Shown one piece after another: positions 49,982 through 57,997 of a stretch of 64,000 bases of DNA. Position 1 is the stretch's first letter. The number at the start of each line of letters is the position of its first letter. The translations under genes were made by a program, and so were the position numbers. Origin of the DNA: Acidobacteriota bacterium (GTDB lineage: Bacteria > Acidobacteriota > Blastocatellia > RBC074); NCBI GenBank assembly GCA_018268995.1, contig JAFDVL010000012.1:62001-126000 (forward strand). The letters are read 5' to 3'. The notes below the pieces were generated by a model. The model saw nothing but the letters and a program-made list of their open reading frames with translations. It made no database searches and was not told where the DNA came from.

Positions 49982-52900
49982 CTAGAAATCAAAGAGTGAG
50001 GGCTGGGAAGAAGAGCTTATTGAGGCTGGGATATAGCTGCGGCGTCTTTGTTTCAGGCGCAGTGGCTGGAGTTTCTGCTTGTTGGCTCCAACTGCAACAG
50101 TAATGCTCGCAGCGGCTGCTGTCTGGACAGTTTGTGTGATGCTTACCGCGATTTCGTGTCCTTCCCCTGTCTGGGCTTCAAGGATTAGCTCAGGAATGAA
50201 GGTCTGATAGTTTTGAGCAAGTTCCTCCAAGTTGGAATCTCCCTGCTGCATAAGCAGATGATTTAGGGCGTTGAGGCGCTTTTGTACTTCCTGGTACCGA
50301 TTTGCATGGGCAAAGGGCTTTTGGCTTTCAGAGATTGCCTTTTCCAATTGTTGTTTCTCGTGGGCAATCGCGTGTTCCGTCTTTCTGATGACTGTCGGCA
50401 CATTGTTGATGTGATAATCCAGGCTCTGAATTGTGCCAGAGTACCCATCCGAGAGGGCGAATATTGTTTTTGTATCTTTATTGCCTGGGAACTTGAAGTA
50501 CGGTGTAACGTCGGTTGTGCTGAAAAAGGTATTGCGTCGAGTGACCTGAAGCCAGATTTCCATACCGCGATAGTCGCCAATTAATACTCGCTGAATATCA
50601 TTTGTCCTGGCTTGTTGCCAAATTCTATAGGCAGTTTCAATAATGAACTTGCCAGCCTCTGCTCGCTCGCTGTGGATTCTTTCGGTTTCCCCATCGCGTA
50701 GCGTGATCATGAAATCTTCGGTGCGATTGCTGGCAATGATCTCTGCGGTTTCTTGTGACTCCTCCAGTTCAGCCTGATGTCTCGCGATGCTACCCGGTAA
50801 TATTCTTTTGTGATACTCAAAGAGGTTTCGTGTCGTAATCCAGGAATCATAGAGGCGGATGAGTCGCCCCATTTCCGCCTCTAATTCGACATATTCCATG
50901 ATTAGCGGGTTGCCCGAAGCGACTGCTTTGATCTGTGAGGCATTGAGGACAGCTTGATCGACGTCTTCCACTTCTCGCCCGGTGAATTTTCCTCGTAGAA
51001 CCGCGCTGATGAACTTTTGTTTTGATTCGATCAGTTGCCAAATAAACCCATCTACGGAGCCTTTGGTGATATGGTAGTAAAGGTTGAGGGGGCAGCCTTT
51101 CTCGGCTAAGGCGTTACCAGGACGGGGATAGACAAGGTCGCCGGAAAAGGCCGTAATCATGCGACCATTGCGCTGGTCGAGGTCACGAGGGCGCCAGGGG
51201 GTTGTGAGATGATGAATGCCCACTAATCGCTCCTGTACGTTGGTTCCAGCCCCTGCCTTTTCAGTGCTGGCCAAAAGGATACGTACTGCGCCCGTATTCA
51301 TGGAATTGAAGAGGGCAAGTTTGGCTGGATTGGTTTTGGCGTCATGGATAAACGCGATTTTCTCAGCCGGAATGCGATGCTTTTTCACGAGGTCGTTTTT
51401 GATAACGCCATAAATGCCATCTTGCAGTAAAAGCTCTTGTGTAGTCTGGTTCTCGCCATCTTCCGTATCTACCGTCTCCTCTTTTTTCCTCCCTTTCGGC
51501 GTTGCAATATCGATGAAGATGATTTGTGTCCCAAGATCGGTTTGAAACTCATCGTAGAGGCGCTTGACCGTTTCACAGAGTTTGGTCACTTTCGGGCTTT
51601 CGCCCTGAAAAGCAGGATCAACAAGCGCCATGTGGAGTGCGCTTTTGCGACCATCGCTGGTGATGACGAGCATATTGTCGTCTTTGGGATCAACTGCGCC
51701 AGAGCGAATCAGGTCTGCTCGCCGTCCTAACTGCTTAACATATTCCTTGAGTTCGGGAGAGGCATCGGTTTCGATGATCTGTGGGCCGGCAAAGGGAATG
51801 GTGGAGGCTGGAAGCTCCAATTCCTCGACGGTTTTCAAGTCCAAAACATTCCCCCAAATCGCCATCATTTCAGGGACGTTGATGAATTTATTGAAGCGCG
51901 TATTCATCCGATACCCCGATCCGTCCGGCTTCATCTCTAAGGAGGTTGTTGCTTCAGCGAAGCTCGCAGCCCAATTATCAAAATGGTGAAACCCTAATTG
52001 TTTCATCAGGTCGGGCTGTAAGTACATTTGTGTAATCCAGGCTTCGCAGAGTGTATTACTGATCGGCGTGCCGGTCATGAAGACCACTTTGTGTTTATTC
52101 TCCAGCAGCCATCGCGTTTTGTATTTGAGGTCTGTGGCCCGCATTGACCCAGCGTTAGGAATTCCCGCAATGCGCGTCATGTTGGTGTGGAATTCGAGAT
52201 TCTTGAATAAATCCGCTTCGTCTACGAATAGTGCATTGATGCCGAGGTCTTCAAACGTGATGGTGTGAACGGAGTCATGTTTGATTGCTTTAGTTTTTTC
52301 CAGCATGGCTTCGTAGCGTTTGATTTTTTTCTGGATTTGCTTGGCTGTTAAGCGGTCATCCGGGTCTTTTGAGTTCTCTACTTCGGCGAGAGCCTCTGTA
52401 AGCTCCTTCAAGTCCTCATAGATGTATGCTTCTCTTATTTCAGGCTTCAGGGGCAATGCCTGAAATGCGGTGTGCGAGAGAATTACCAGATCAAAGTTAT
52501 TCGTTGCAATGCGTGTAAGCAGTGCCCCGCGATTTGCCTCTTTTGTGTCTTCTTTGTCCGGTACAAGCAAATTGATTCCTGGATATAGTGTCCGAGCCAT
52601 TGCGCCGGCCTGCTCGGTTAGATGGTTGGGAACAATTAAGAGGCTTTTGGAAATGAGTCCGATACGCTTCCCTTCCATTGCCGAAGCGACAGCAATAAAG
52701 GTCTTGCCGGCACCAACCAAATGTCCAATCAGGGTTGATGGTTCGGATAGGATGCGGGCAATTCCTGAGCGTTGAGATGTTCGTAACTGGATGTTTTTGT
52801 TTGAGCCGGGGAATTGCAAATGCTTGCCATCGTATTGACGGTCAACGAAGCAGTTGATTGTTTCATTGTAGTTTGCAGCAGCAATTGCTGCTCGGTTTTC

Positions 52901-55018
52901 ATCTTCCCAGAGCCAGGCACGGAAACGAGTCTGAATATCTGTTAGCTTTGCCTGCGCAAGCAGTGATTCCTTGTCATTGATGACATATTCCTTGTCAACA
53001 AGGTCGTAGACAATGGGCGTTTTGGAATTTAAGCCGCAGGCAATCAGCTCAATAGCATCTTTGCGTGAGGTGCCCCAGACGGTTTTTGCTTCAATGGAAG
53101 TTCTAGCGTCGAAGGCGACGCCAGTAATCGTCCACTCATTGGTGGCCTTGTTATGTGTGGCTTTAGCGCTCTTGGCACTGGGAATGATTTCGGCAATAAA
53201 CCCGTTGATGAAGGCCGGATCAATCCAAACGGCGCCAAGTCGGGCAATGATTTTGCCAGGCGGAAGAAGTGGGGGAAGGGCTTCGGTTAAGGCTTCTACG
53301 TTGATATTATATTTTGTGTCAATCGCGGCAGCGGCCACTGCTTCTTTGTGCTTGACGCGAACGTTCCCACTTAAATATTCGCTACGGGAGACAAGCTGTC
53401 CATCGGGTGTTTCAAAAATGAGTCCCGTTAGCTCACTTAGTGCGGTCGCTCGGTCAACCCCTCTGAGTTCACAGATCAAGTCAATATCCACACGTGCCTT
53501 TTGAGCGAACGACCATTGGAGCGCGTCTGCCGACGTTGTGATCTGCGGTTTAGTGAAAGGGATGATGGTATTTTCAAAGAAAATATCTGTTTTGACCCAC
53601 TCGATGCCTTTCTTTTTTTCCAGCCCTCGGACGAATAGCAAGATAGGGGAAGTTTTATTTACCCCTTTGAGACTGAGCTTGTTGATGGGGCCAAAACTGC
53701 GCCGGAAGGTGTCGTAGGCTTGGTTTAATTTGAGGCGTAGATTATCAATAACAGAATCAGACTCTTCCAAGAGCTGTTGTGCCTTAATGTAATTCTTTGC
53801 TTTGGTGTAAAGGTCAAAGATAGCGACTGCGATATGCCGAGACCCATCACTGAGGATAAGTGCGTCCAACGTGTGATCCAACGTGTGATCAGCGGTCGTG
53901 GTCGGTTGTGGGGTCGCTTCTTGTATCGGAGCGGGCTCAGCTAACGGAGCGAAGCTCTGTAGCTGTTTGCCTAGTTGTCCCTGAATGGCCGCCCCTAAAG
54001 ATGGGTGCGTTGATTTGATTACCATCTCGTTATTGGCATACATCCCGCGCGAGAGTTGGGGCTTTCCCAGAATGTACGCAGGATTGGCTGCAAAGTGTGA
54101 ATTGATTCGTGTCGCAGTATCTTGAATATCGACGAGCGAAGTGAGTGTCCACTCCGTATTTGTGGAAGGTTTTTTACGCAGGATGATGATGTCAGTAATG
54201 ACCTGCGTGTGGGCTGTTTGCAGAAAAGCGTCACTTGGCAAACGAACCGCGGCCAGCAATTCTGTGTGTTGTGCCAAATACTCACGAACGCGCTGGTCTG
54301 CCTTGTCGAGTGTGTAACGAGACGTAATGAAGGCCATCACTCCGCCTGGCTTCAGGTATTCAATGCTTTTGGCGAAAAAGTAATCGTGAATTGAAGAGCG
54401 AAGCTTTTTTTTGATTGTTGTGTCAACTACGGGGTAATCCCCAAAAGGCACATTGGAGATAATAAGATCAAAAAAACCTTTTGGTAATTTTGCTTTCTCA
54501 TACCCATCAATAATGATGTGTGTTTCGGGATAGATGGCTTGGAGAAGCTGCCCCGTTAGAATGTCAAGCTCAACGCCTGTAATCTGTGCCTGTGGACGTA
54601 GGGCATCGGGCAATCGTCCGATAAAATTCCCAGCCCCTGCGGATGGTTCAAGTAACCGCAGTGTTGACCAGTTGGCGATTCCCGCATCTACCAGTGCTGC
54701 ATAAATCGCGTCAATTACCTCTGTAGAGGTGTAATGCGCATTTAATTGCGATGCGAGCAAGGCGCTCTTTTCTGTTTCGGATAAATTGAGCGCTTCCATT
54801 TCAGGGCTGAGGCTGCTCCACAAGTATCCGCCCTGAAGAAATGCCATTTTCAGGGTCTGTGTTGATCCCCAGCCGGAATATGCCGCCATTTGGTCTTTTT
54901 GTTCCTCTGTGGCTGGCTGGCCGTTGAGAGCGCGGAGGGTTTCGAGAGCCTTGATGTTGGCAGCGTAGCGGGCAGAAGGAGTTCCTGCTGTGAAGGTGTG
55001 AGGTTTGATTGTGTACAT
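49982..55018 (-). CDS. Giant adenine-methyltransferase/SNF2-type helicase
   Basis: 1,678 residues. The N-terminal domain is a DNA methyltransferase: motif I LLEPSAGAGNF (about 122-132) and motif IV IISNVPFGDY (187-195; NPPF/Y is usual). A helicase follows: Walker A region LIGHLVGAGKTFIAVASAM, DEAD-box-like LFVDEADLFKN, motif III FMTGTPISNT, and the motif VI segment near HHLTTPWRPRDLDQRNGRM. The C-terminal 400 residues are helical. Such fused proteins (DarB-like, N12-class methylase-helicase) are typical of large conjugative plasmids and phages, where some protect incoming DNA from restriction. A 12-bp tandem repeat yields DHTLDHTL near residue 380. Confidence 0.85.
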   Translation of the reverse strand: MYTIKPHTFTAGTPSARYAANIKALETLRALNGQPATEEQKDQMAAYSGWGSTQTLKMAFLQGGYLWSSLSPEMEALNLSETEKSALLASQLNAHYTSTEVIDAIYAALVDAGIANWSTLRLLEPSAGAGNFIGRLPDALRPQAQITGVELDILTGQLLQAIYPETHIIIDGYEKAKLPKGFFDLIISNVPFGDYPVVDTTIKKKLRSSIHDYFFAKSIEYLKPGGVMAFITSRYTLDKADQRVREYLAQHTELLAAVRLPSDAFLQTAHTQVITDIIILRKKPSTNTEWTLTSLVDIQDTATRINSHFAANPAYILGKPQLSRGMYANNEMVIKSTHPSLGAAIQGQLGKQLQSFAPLAEPAPIQEATPQPTTTADHTLDHTLDALILSDGSRHIAVAIFDLYTKAKNYIKAQQLLEESDSVIDNLRLKLNQAYDTFRRSFGPINKLSLKGVNKTSPILLFVRGLEKKKGIEWVKTDIFFENTIIPFTKPQITTSADALQWSFAQKARVDIDLICELRGVDRATALSELTGLIFETPDGQLVSRSEYLSGNVRVKHKEAVAAAAIDTKYNINVEALTEALPPLLPPGKIIARLGAVWIDPAFINGFIAEIIPSAKSAKATHNKATNEWTITGVAFDARTSIEAKTVWGTSRKDAIELIACGLNSKTPIVYDLVDKEYVINDKESLLAQAKLTDIQTRFRAWLWEDENRAAIAAANYNETINCFVDRQYDGKHLQFPGSNKNIQLRTSQRSGIARILSEPSTLIGHLVGAGKTFIAVASAMEGKRIGLISKSLLIVPNHLTEQAGAMARTLYPGINLLVPDKEDTKEANRGALLTRIATNNFDLVILSHTAFQALPLKPEIREAYIYEDLKELTEALAEVENSKDPDDRLTAKQIQKKIKRYEAMLEKTKAIKHDSVHTITFEDLGINALFVDEADLFKNLEFHTNMTRIAGIPNAGSMRATDLKYKTRWLLENKHKVVFMTGTPISNTLCEAWITQMYLQPDLMKQLGFHHFDNWAASFAEATTSLEMKPDGSGYRMNTRFNKFINVPEMMAIWGNVLDLKTVEELELPASTIPFAGPQIIETDASPELKEYVKQLGRRADLIRSGAVDPKDDNMLVITSDGRKSALHMALVDPAFQGESPKVTKLCETVKRLYDEFQTDLGTQIIFIDIATPKGRKKEETVDTEDGENQTTQELLLQDGIYGVIKNDLVKKHRIPAEKIAFIHDAKTNPAKLALFNSMNTGAVRILLASTEKAGAGTNVQERLVGIHHLTTPWRPRDLDQRNGRMITAFSGDLVYPRPGNALAEKGCPLNLYYHITKGSVDGFIWQLIESKQKFISAVLRGKFTGREVEDVDQAVLNASQIKAVASGNPLIMEYVELEAEMGRLIRLYDSWITTRNLFEYHKRILPGSIARHQAELEESQETAEIIASNRTEDFMITLRDGETERIHSERAEAGKFIIETAYRIWQQARTNDIQRVLIGDYRGMEIWLQVTRRNTFFSTTDVTPYFKFPGNKDTKTIFALSDGYSGTIQSLDYHINNVPTVIRKTEHAIAHEKQQLEKAISESQKPFAHANRYQEVQKRLNALNHLLMQQGDSNLEELAQNYQTFIPELILEAQTGEGHEIAVSITQTVQTAAAASITVAVGANKQKLQPLRLKQRRRSYIPASISSSSQPSLFDF

Positions 55019-55041
55019 CGTGAGAAAAAGAGATAGCCAGG

Positions 55042-55069
55042 CAGTTCATGAATTCTGATTCATGAACTG
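55042..55069. repeat. 28-bp palindrome before the methyltransferase-helicase gene
   Basis: Perfect 12-bp arms (CAGTTCATGAAT / ATTCATGAACTG) around a 4-nt centre, 24 bp upstream of the giant gene and 24 bp after the 97-aa gene. Fits an operator of a dimeric repressor for a costly gene, or a terminator hairpin; no T tract follows immediately on the minus strand. Confidence 0.6.
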
Positions 55070-55092
55070 TCCGGTGGTATGTTGTGAGATTT

Positions 55093-55386
55093 CTAGAAAT
55101 CGGAGGGGAAGCCGAATGTTAAGCAGGGTCTGAGATCATCATCCGGCCCAACATATGCCCAGATTGTTTGTTCTTCGTGCTGGAATCGAAGGTACTGACC
55201 GTCCGACTCTTGCGACCTGACGGTGATGATGAATTGCGTGACCAGAGCCGTTTTGTCAACGACTTCTGCCGATAAATTGTCTGTGATTACCGCAGGATAC
55301 TTGAGGCGATTGTCGTGAATTGGAATCAGAACCCCGTCTTTGATGGCCTGTTTGCGTGTATAGCGAGAAATGACTTCAAATTCCAT
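55093..55386 (-). CDS. DUF6573-like small protein
   Basis: 97 residues. The start FEVISRYTRKQAIKDGVLIP and the following beta strands resemble the DUF6573 group found on plasmids and phages (family recalled from memory). It follows the Rep-like gene by 24 bp in the same direction and may share its transcript. No catalytic motif. A variant of the shared element overlaps its upstream region. Confidence 0.55.
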   Translation of the reverse strand: MEFEVISRYTRKQAIKDGVLIPIHDNRLKYPAVITDNLSAEVVDKTALVTQFIITVRSQESDGQYLRFQHEEQTIWAYVGPDDDLRPCLTFGFPSDF

Positions 55387-55394
55387 AACGCATG

Positions 55395-55412
55395 TTTCTG
55401 CCCGCCTTTTTT
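55395..55412 (-). promoter_or_regulatory. Shared element, weak copy 4
   Basis: TTTCTGCCCGCCTTTTTT, 9-26 bp upstream of the 97-aa gene and overlapping the end of the Rep-like gene. It may instead be that gene's ribosome-site region (AAAGGCGGG on the minus strand). Confidence 0.25.
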
Positions 55413-56406
55413 ACATTTGTTGTCGTACCTGTTGCATCACCTGATTCCATTTTGTTTCTGTGGTGTCGTAGGTCGCTCTAAAACTACTTGCCCATACCTC
55501 AAAACCAACTTTCTTTGCTTCTGAGACGAAATAGGGAATGGCCTGCTTGAGATTGGCTTCGCTTACTTGTTCTGGCGGGGATGTGAATTGAGGGGTAGGT
55601 TTTGCTATGGGCTTAATGAAACCTTCCTGCTTTAACTGCTTGTAGATCGTGGAAGCGCCCACTCTGGCTGCTTGTGCATTGTGGCGTACCTGAAGAGCGT
55701 AGATGTCGTCTACTACCGCCCATAACGTTTGTGTGAATTGCTTTGTGAGACGGGCTTCGCTTTCCTGAATTGCCTTCTGAAAACCTGATAAGGCAAAATT
55801 TACTGGCTCGCCGCGAAGCGGGGTGTTGATCGGGATATTTTCATGTTTTCTTTCCTTATTAAAGGATGCTTCAGGCTTTGAAGTATCAAGTGGAATTCTT
55901 GAAGTAATGGGTAAGGCGTTTGAATTAGGAGAAGCTGGGGCGGGAGAAGGAGCCGGTGGGGAGGGAAGGTGAACGGAAGGAATAGGAGATGGTGATGGTT
56001 CTTTTGGTCGGAAGCTGTCTTCAGGAAGATTGAAACTGATGAGCAAGGGAAGACCGTTGCGAAGGTGTGTTGTCCGGTTGATTAGGCCGGCCTCTGCGAG
56101 GAAATTTAAGGCCTTTGCCAGCGTTGCTGAAGCACATTTTGTGATCTTGCATAGATGCTCCCAGGGCGTGAGAATGCCACAGCCGTCTACTGTAGACTCG
56201 ATTTTTAAGTGGAGTGGCTTTGTACCGTAGCGAGTCAAGGCGTAGCGTAAATTCTGATAGATTGTGAGCAGCTTCGCACCAGAAATGCCAGACTTCTTTT
56301 CCGCCTCTTCGGATTGTAAGAATTCAAAGAAGGTGTTTTCGATTAGCAGGAAATTTTTGCGTTGTGTAGATGGGGTTTTGGTTGCATGGATCAGCGTGAA
56401 TGTCAT
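55411..56406 (-). CDS. Rep-like winged-helix protein (second copy)
   Basis: 331 residues from the ATG at 56406. The N-terminal winged helix (LTPWEHLCKITKCASATLAK then ALNFLAEAGLINRTTHLRNG) is clearly related to that of the protein at 19166. A proline/serine-rich linker (PSPSPIPSVHLPSPPAPSPA) is followed by a helical domain (QKAIQESEARLTKQFTQTLW; ASTIYKQLKQEGFIKP). Two Rep-like proteins on one element could mean paralogous initiators or one initiator and one regulator. A near-consensus sigma-54 promoter lies about 120-136 bp upstream, in the gap behind a sigma-54 activator gene, implying that expression is switched by that activator. Confidence 0.6.
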   Translation of the reverse strand: MTFTLIHATKTPSTQRKNFLLIENTFFEFLQSEEAEKKSGISGAKLLTIYQNLRYALTRYGTKPLHLKIESTVDGCGILTPWEHLCKITKCASATLAKALNFLAEAGLINRTTHLRNGLPLLISFNLPEDSFRPKEPSPSPIPSVHLPSPPAPSPAPASPNSNALPITSRIPLDTSKPEASFNKERKHENIPINTPLRGEPVNFALSGFQKAIQESEARLTKQFTQTLWAVVDDIYALQVRHNAQAARVGASTIYKQLKQEGFIKPIAKPTPQFTSPPEQVSEANLKQAIPYFVSEAKKVGFEVWASSFRATYDTTETKWNQVMQQVRQQM

Positions 56407-56526
56407 GGGGAATTGCCTTTCTTTTTTTTGACTTGACATTCATCCTAACGTGCTTAACATTAGATTCCAGTATGAATGTCATTAAGGTCTGAATCGTTCG
56501 TGCGATTCGGGCCTTTCCTTTCCCCG

Positions 56527-56542
56527 TGCATTTCCTGTGCCA
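56527..56542 (-). promoter_or_regulatory. Near-consensus sigma-54 promoter of the second Rep-like gene
   Basis: On the minus strand TGGCACAGGAAATGCA: the -24 box is exact, GG-N10-GC spacing is right, and only one base in the -12 (A for the first T) differs from TGGCACRNNNNTTGCA. Predicted start near 56515, leaving a leader of about 110 nt to the ATG at 56406. It lies 5-20 bp after the stop of the sigma-54 activator gene. Confidence 0.7.
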
Positions 56543-56546
56543 AATT

Positions 56547-57902
56547 TTACGAACCATTCTTGAAGCGTTTTATCATTCGAGTGCTGACCCCTAAAATGTT
56601 GGAAGCTGCTGTTAATGTTTTAGCTTCCTGGGCTACCCTTGTAGCATATAATTGTTTTAGCTCATGGATTGTCACCGGCTCGTGGAGAGTGAAAAATGGG
56701 GTTACTTGTTCCTGGTAAATATTCATCTCAATCTTTGCTTCCCGTAGGGTATTTGTCACCTCTGTATAAGTGATTAACTCTCCATCTGGATATGTTGCTG
56801 CCAAATGCTCAATGAACTTGATTAACTGCCGATTGTTTCCCGGCCAGGGATATTCGTGGACAATATGGTGATACGCTTGCTCGTCTACTATTAACTGCTG
56901 AATGGTTTCTCTGCCTGCTATTCTTCTCCCCAGGTTCATATTGTGAATTGTGAGATGGATTGCCGGTAAAATGTTTTCTCGACACTCAGCCAGGGGGAGC
57001 ATTTTTATTTGGCCGCCAATGAGCCGATAATATAAATCGCTTCTAAATTTTCCGGCTGCAATTGCTGATGGAATATCCCGGTTGGTTGCGGCGATAATAC
57101 GGACATCCACTTTTGTTAGGCTGGAATCGCCAACTTTCCTTATTTTTTGTTCTTGGAGTACCTGTAATAGTTGAGCTTGAAACTCCTCGCCTGATTCTGC
57201 GATTTCATCCAGAAAGAGTGTCCCTCCATTCGCTGTCTCAAATAGCCCTTTGTGGTCTTTCCCTGCTCCCGTGAAGGAGCCTTTTCTGTGGCCAAAGAGC
57301 GTGGATTCCATTGTTCCTTCCGCGAGCGTTGTGCAATTGATTGGTAGAAATACGCCTTTTGCTCGTCTGGAGTGATCATGAATGAATCTCGCTAAGGTAG
57401 TTTTCCCTGTGCCAGTATCTCCCGTAACCAATAAATGTGAGTCTGACCTGCTGGCAGTATGAATTTGCCGGAGCATTGGCATCTGCTTGGGGCTGCGAAA
57501 GACTACCTGATCCTTGATTTCTTTCTGAGAGAGATTGCTATTAGCGACAAGATTAATGCCGCGGGAAGCATTGTGAATTTTGTCGATAACTATCTGTATA
57601 TCGTCTTCTGTGGCCCATAGTCTAGCCTGCTTGTCCAGGCAATTGAAAGCATCAGAGCCGTCTGTGAACTTAGCAAGAATAATCACTGAAGGAGGAAGAT
57701 CAGTTACTATACAATCAATGACTGCTTCCTGATATGCTGGACAATCAAGAATGATCAGTTTGAAGTTCTTGCATTTTTCGGCTAGTTCGTCTGTTACTTT
57801 GCTTGTATCAATTGACAGTGTGGAAATCTGGGTTTTGCTGGCAGTGCTATTAAGACTGATAGGAAAACTTGTCTTGTCTTTGATTATAAGGGTCTTAAAC
57901 AA
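56547..57902 (-). CDS. Sigma-54-dependent transcriptional activator with Fis-type HTH
   Basis: 451 residues. Residues 1-110 look like a receiver-type fold (FKLIILDCPA at 47-56 with an Asp where the phospho-acceptor sits), though the acidic pocket is not clear. The AAA+ core has Walker A GDTGTGKT (161-168), GSFTGA (208-213; GAFTGA is usual), Walker B GGTLFLDEIA (226-235) and sensor I AATNRD. A Fis-type helix-turn-helix ends the protein (TAASNILGVSTRMIKRFKNG). The start is a TTG preceded by a strong ribosome site (AGGAGG). It probably activates the promoter directly behind it (56527). Confidence 0.9.
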   Translation of the reverse strand: MFKTLIIKDKTSFPISLNSTASKTQISTLSIDTSKVTDELAEKCKNFKLIILDCPAYQEAVIDCIVTDLPPSVIILAKFTDGSDAFNCLDKQARLWATEDDIQIVIDKIHNASRGINLVANSNLSQKEIKDQVVFRSPKQMPMLRQIHTASRSDSHLLVTGDTGTGKTTLARFIHDHSRRAKGVFLPINCTTLAEGTMESTLFGHRKGSFTGAGKDHKGLFETANGGTLFLDEIAESGEEFQAQLLQVLQEQKIRKVGDSSLTKVDVRIIAATNRDIPSAIAAGKFRSDLYYRLIGGQIKMLPLAECRENILPAIHLTIHNMNLGRRIAGRETIQQLIVDEQAYHHIVHEYPWPGNNRQLIKFIEHLAATYPDGELITYTEVTNTLREAKIEMNIYQEQVTPFFTLHEPVTIHELKQLYATRVAQEAKTLTAASNILGVSTRMIKRFKNGS

Positions 57903-57926
57903 CTTTCCTCCTGTTGGAATTTTATC

Positions 57927-57947
57927 TTTTTTACCTGCCGCATTTTT
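57927..57947 (-). promoter_or_regulatory. Shared element, variant copy 5, before the sigma-54 activator gene
   Basis: On the plus strand T-tract, ACCTGCCGCATTTTTAT. It keeps the T-run, CCGC, T-run order of the other copies but with a different spacer. 25-45 bp upstream of the TTG start. Confidence 0.3.
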
Positions 57948-57997
57948 ATAAGCTAGAACGGAAAGTGGATAGTTTTGTACTGTTCCTTAAAATGTGA

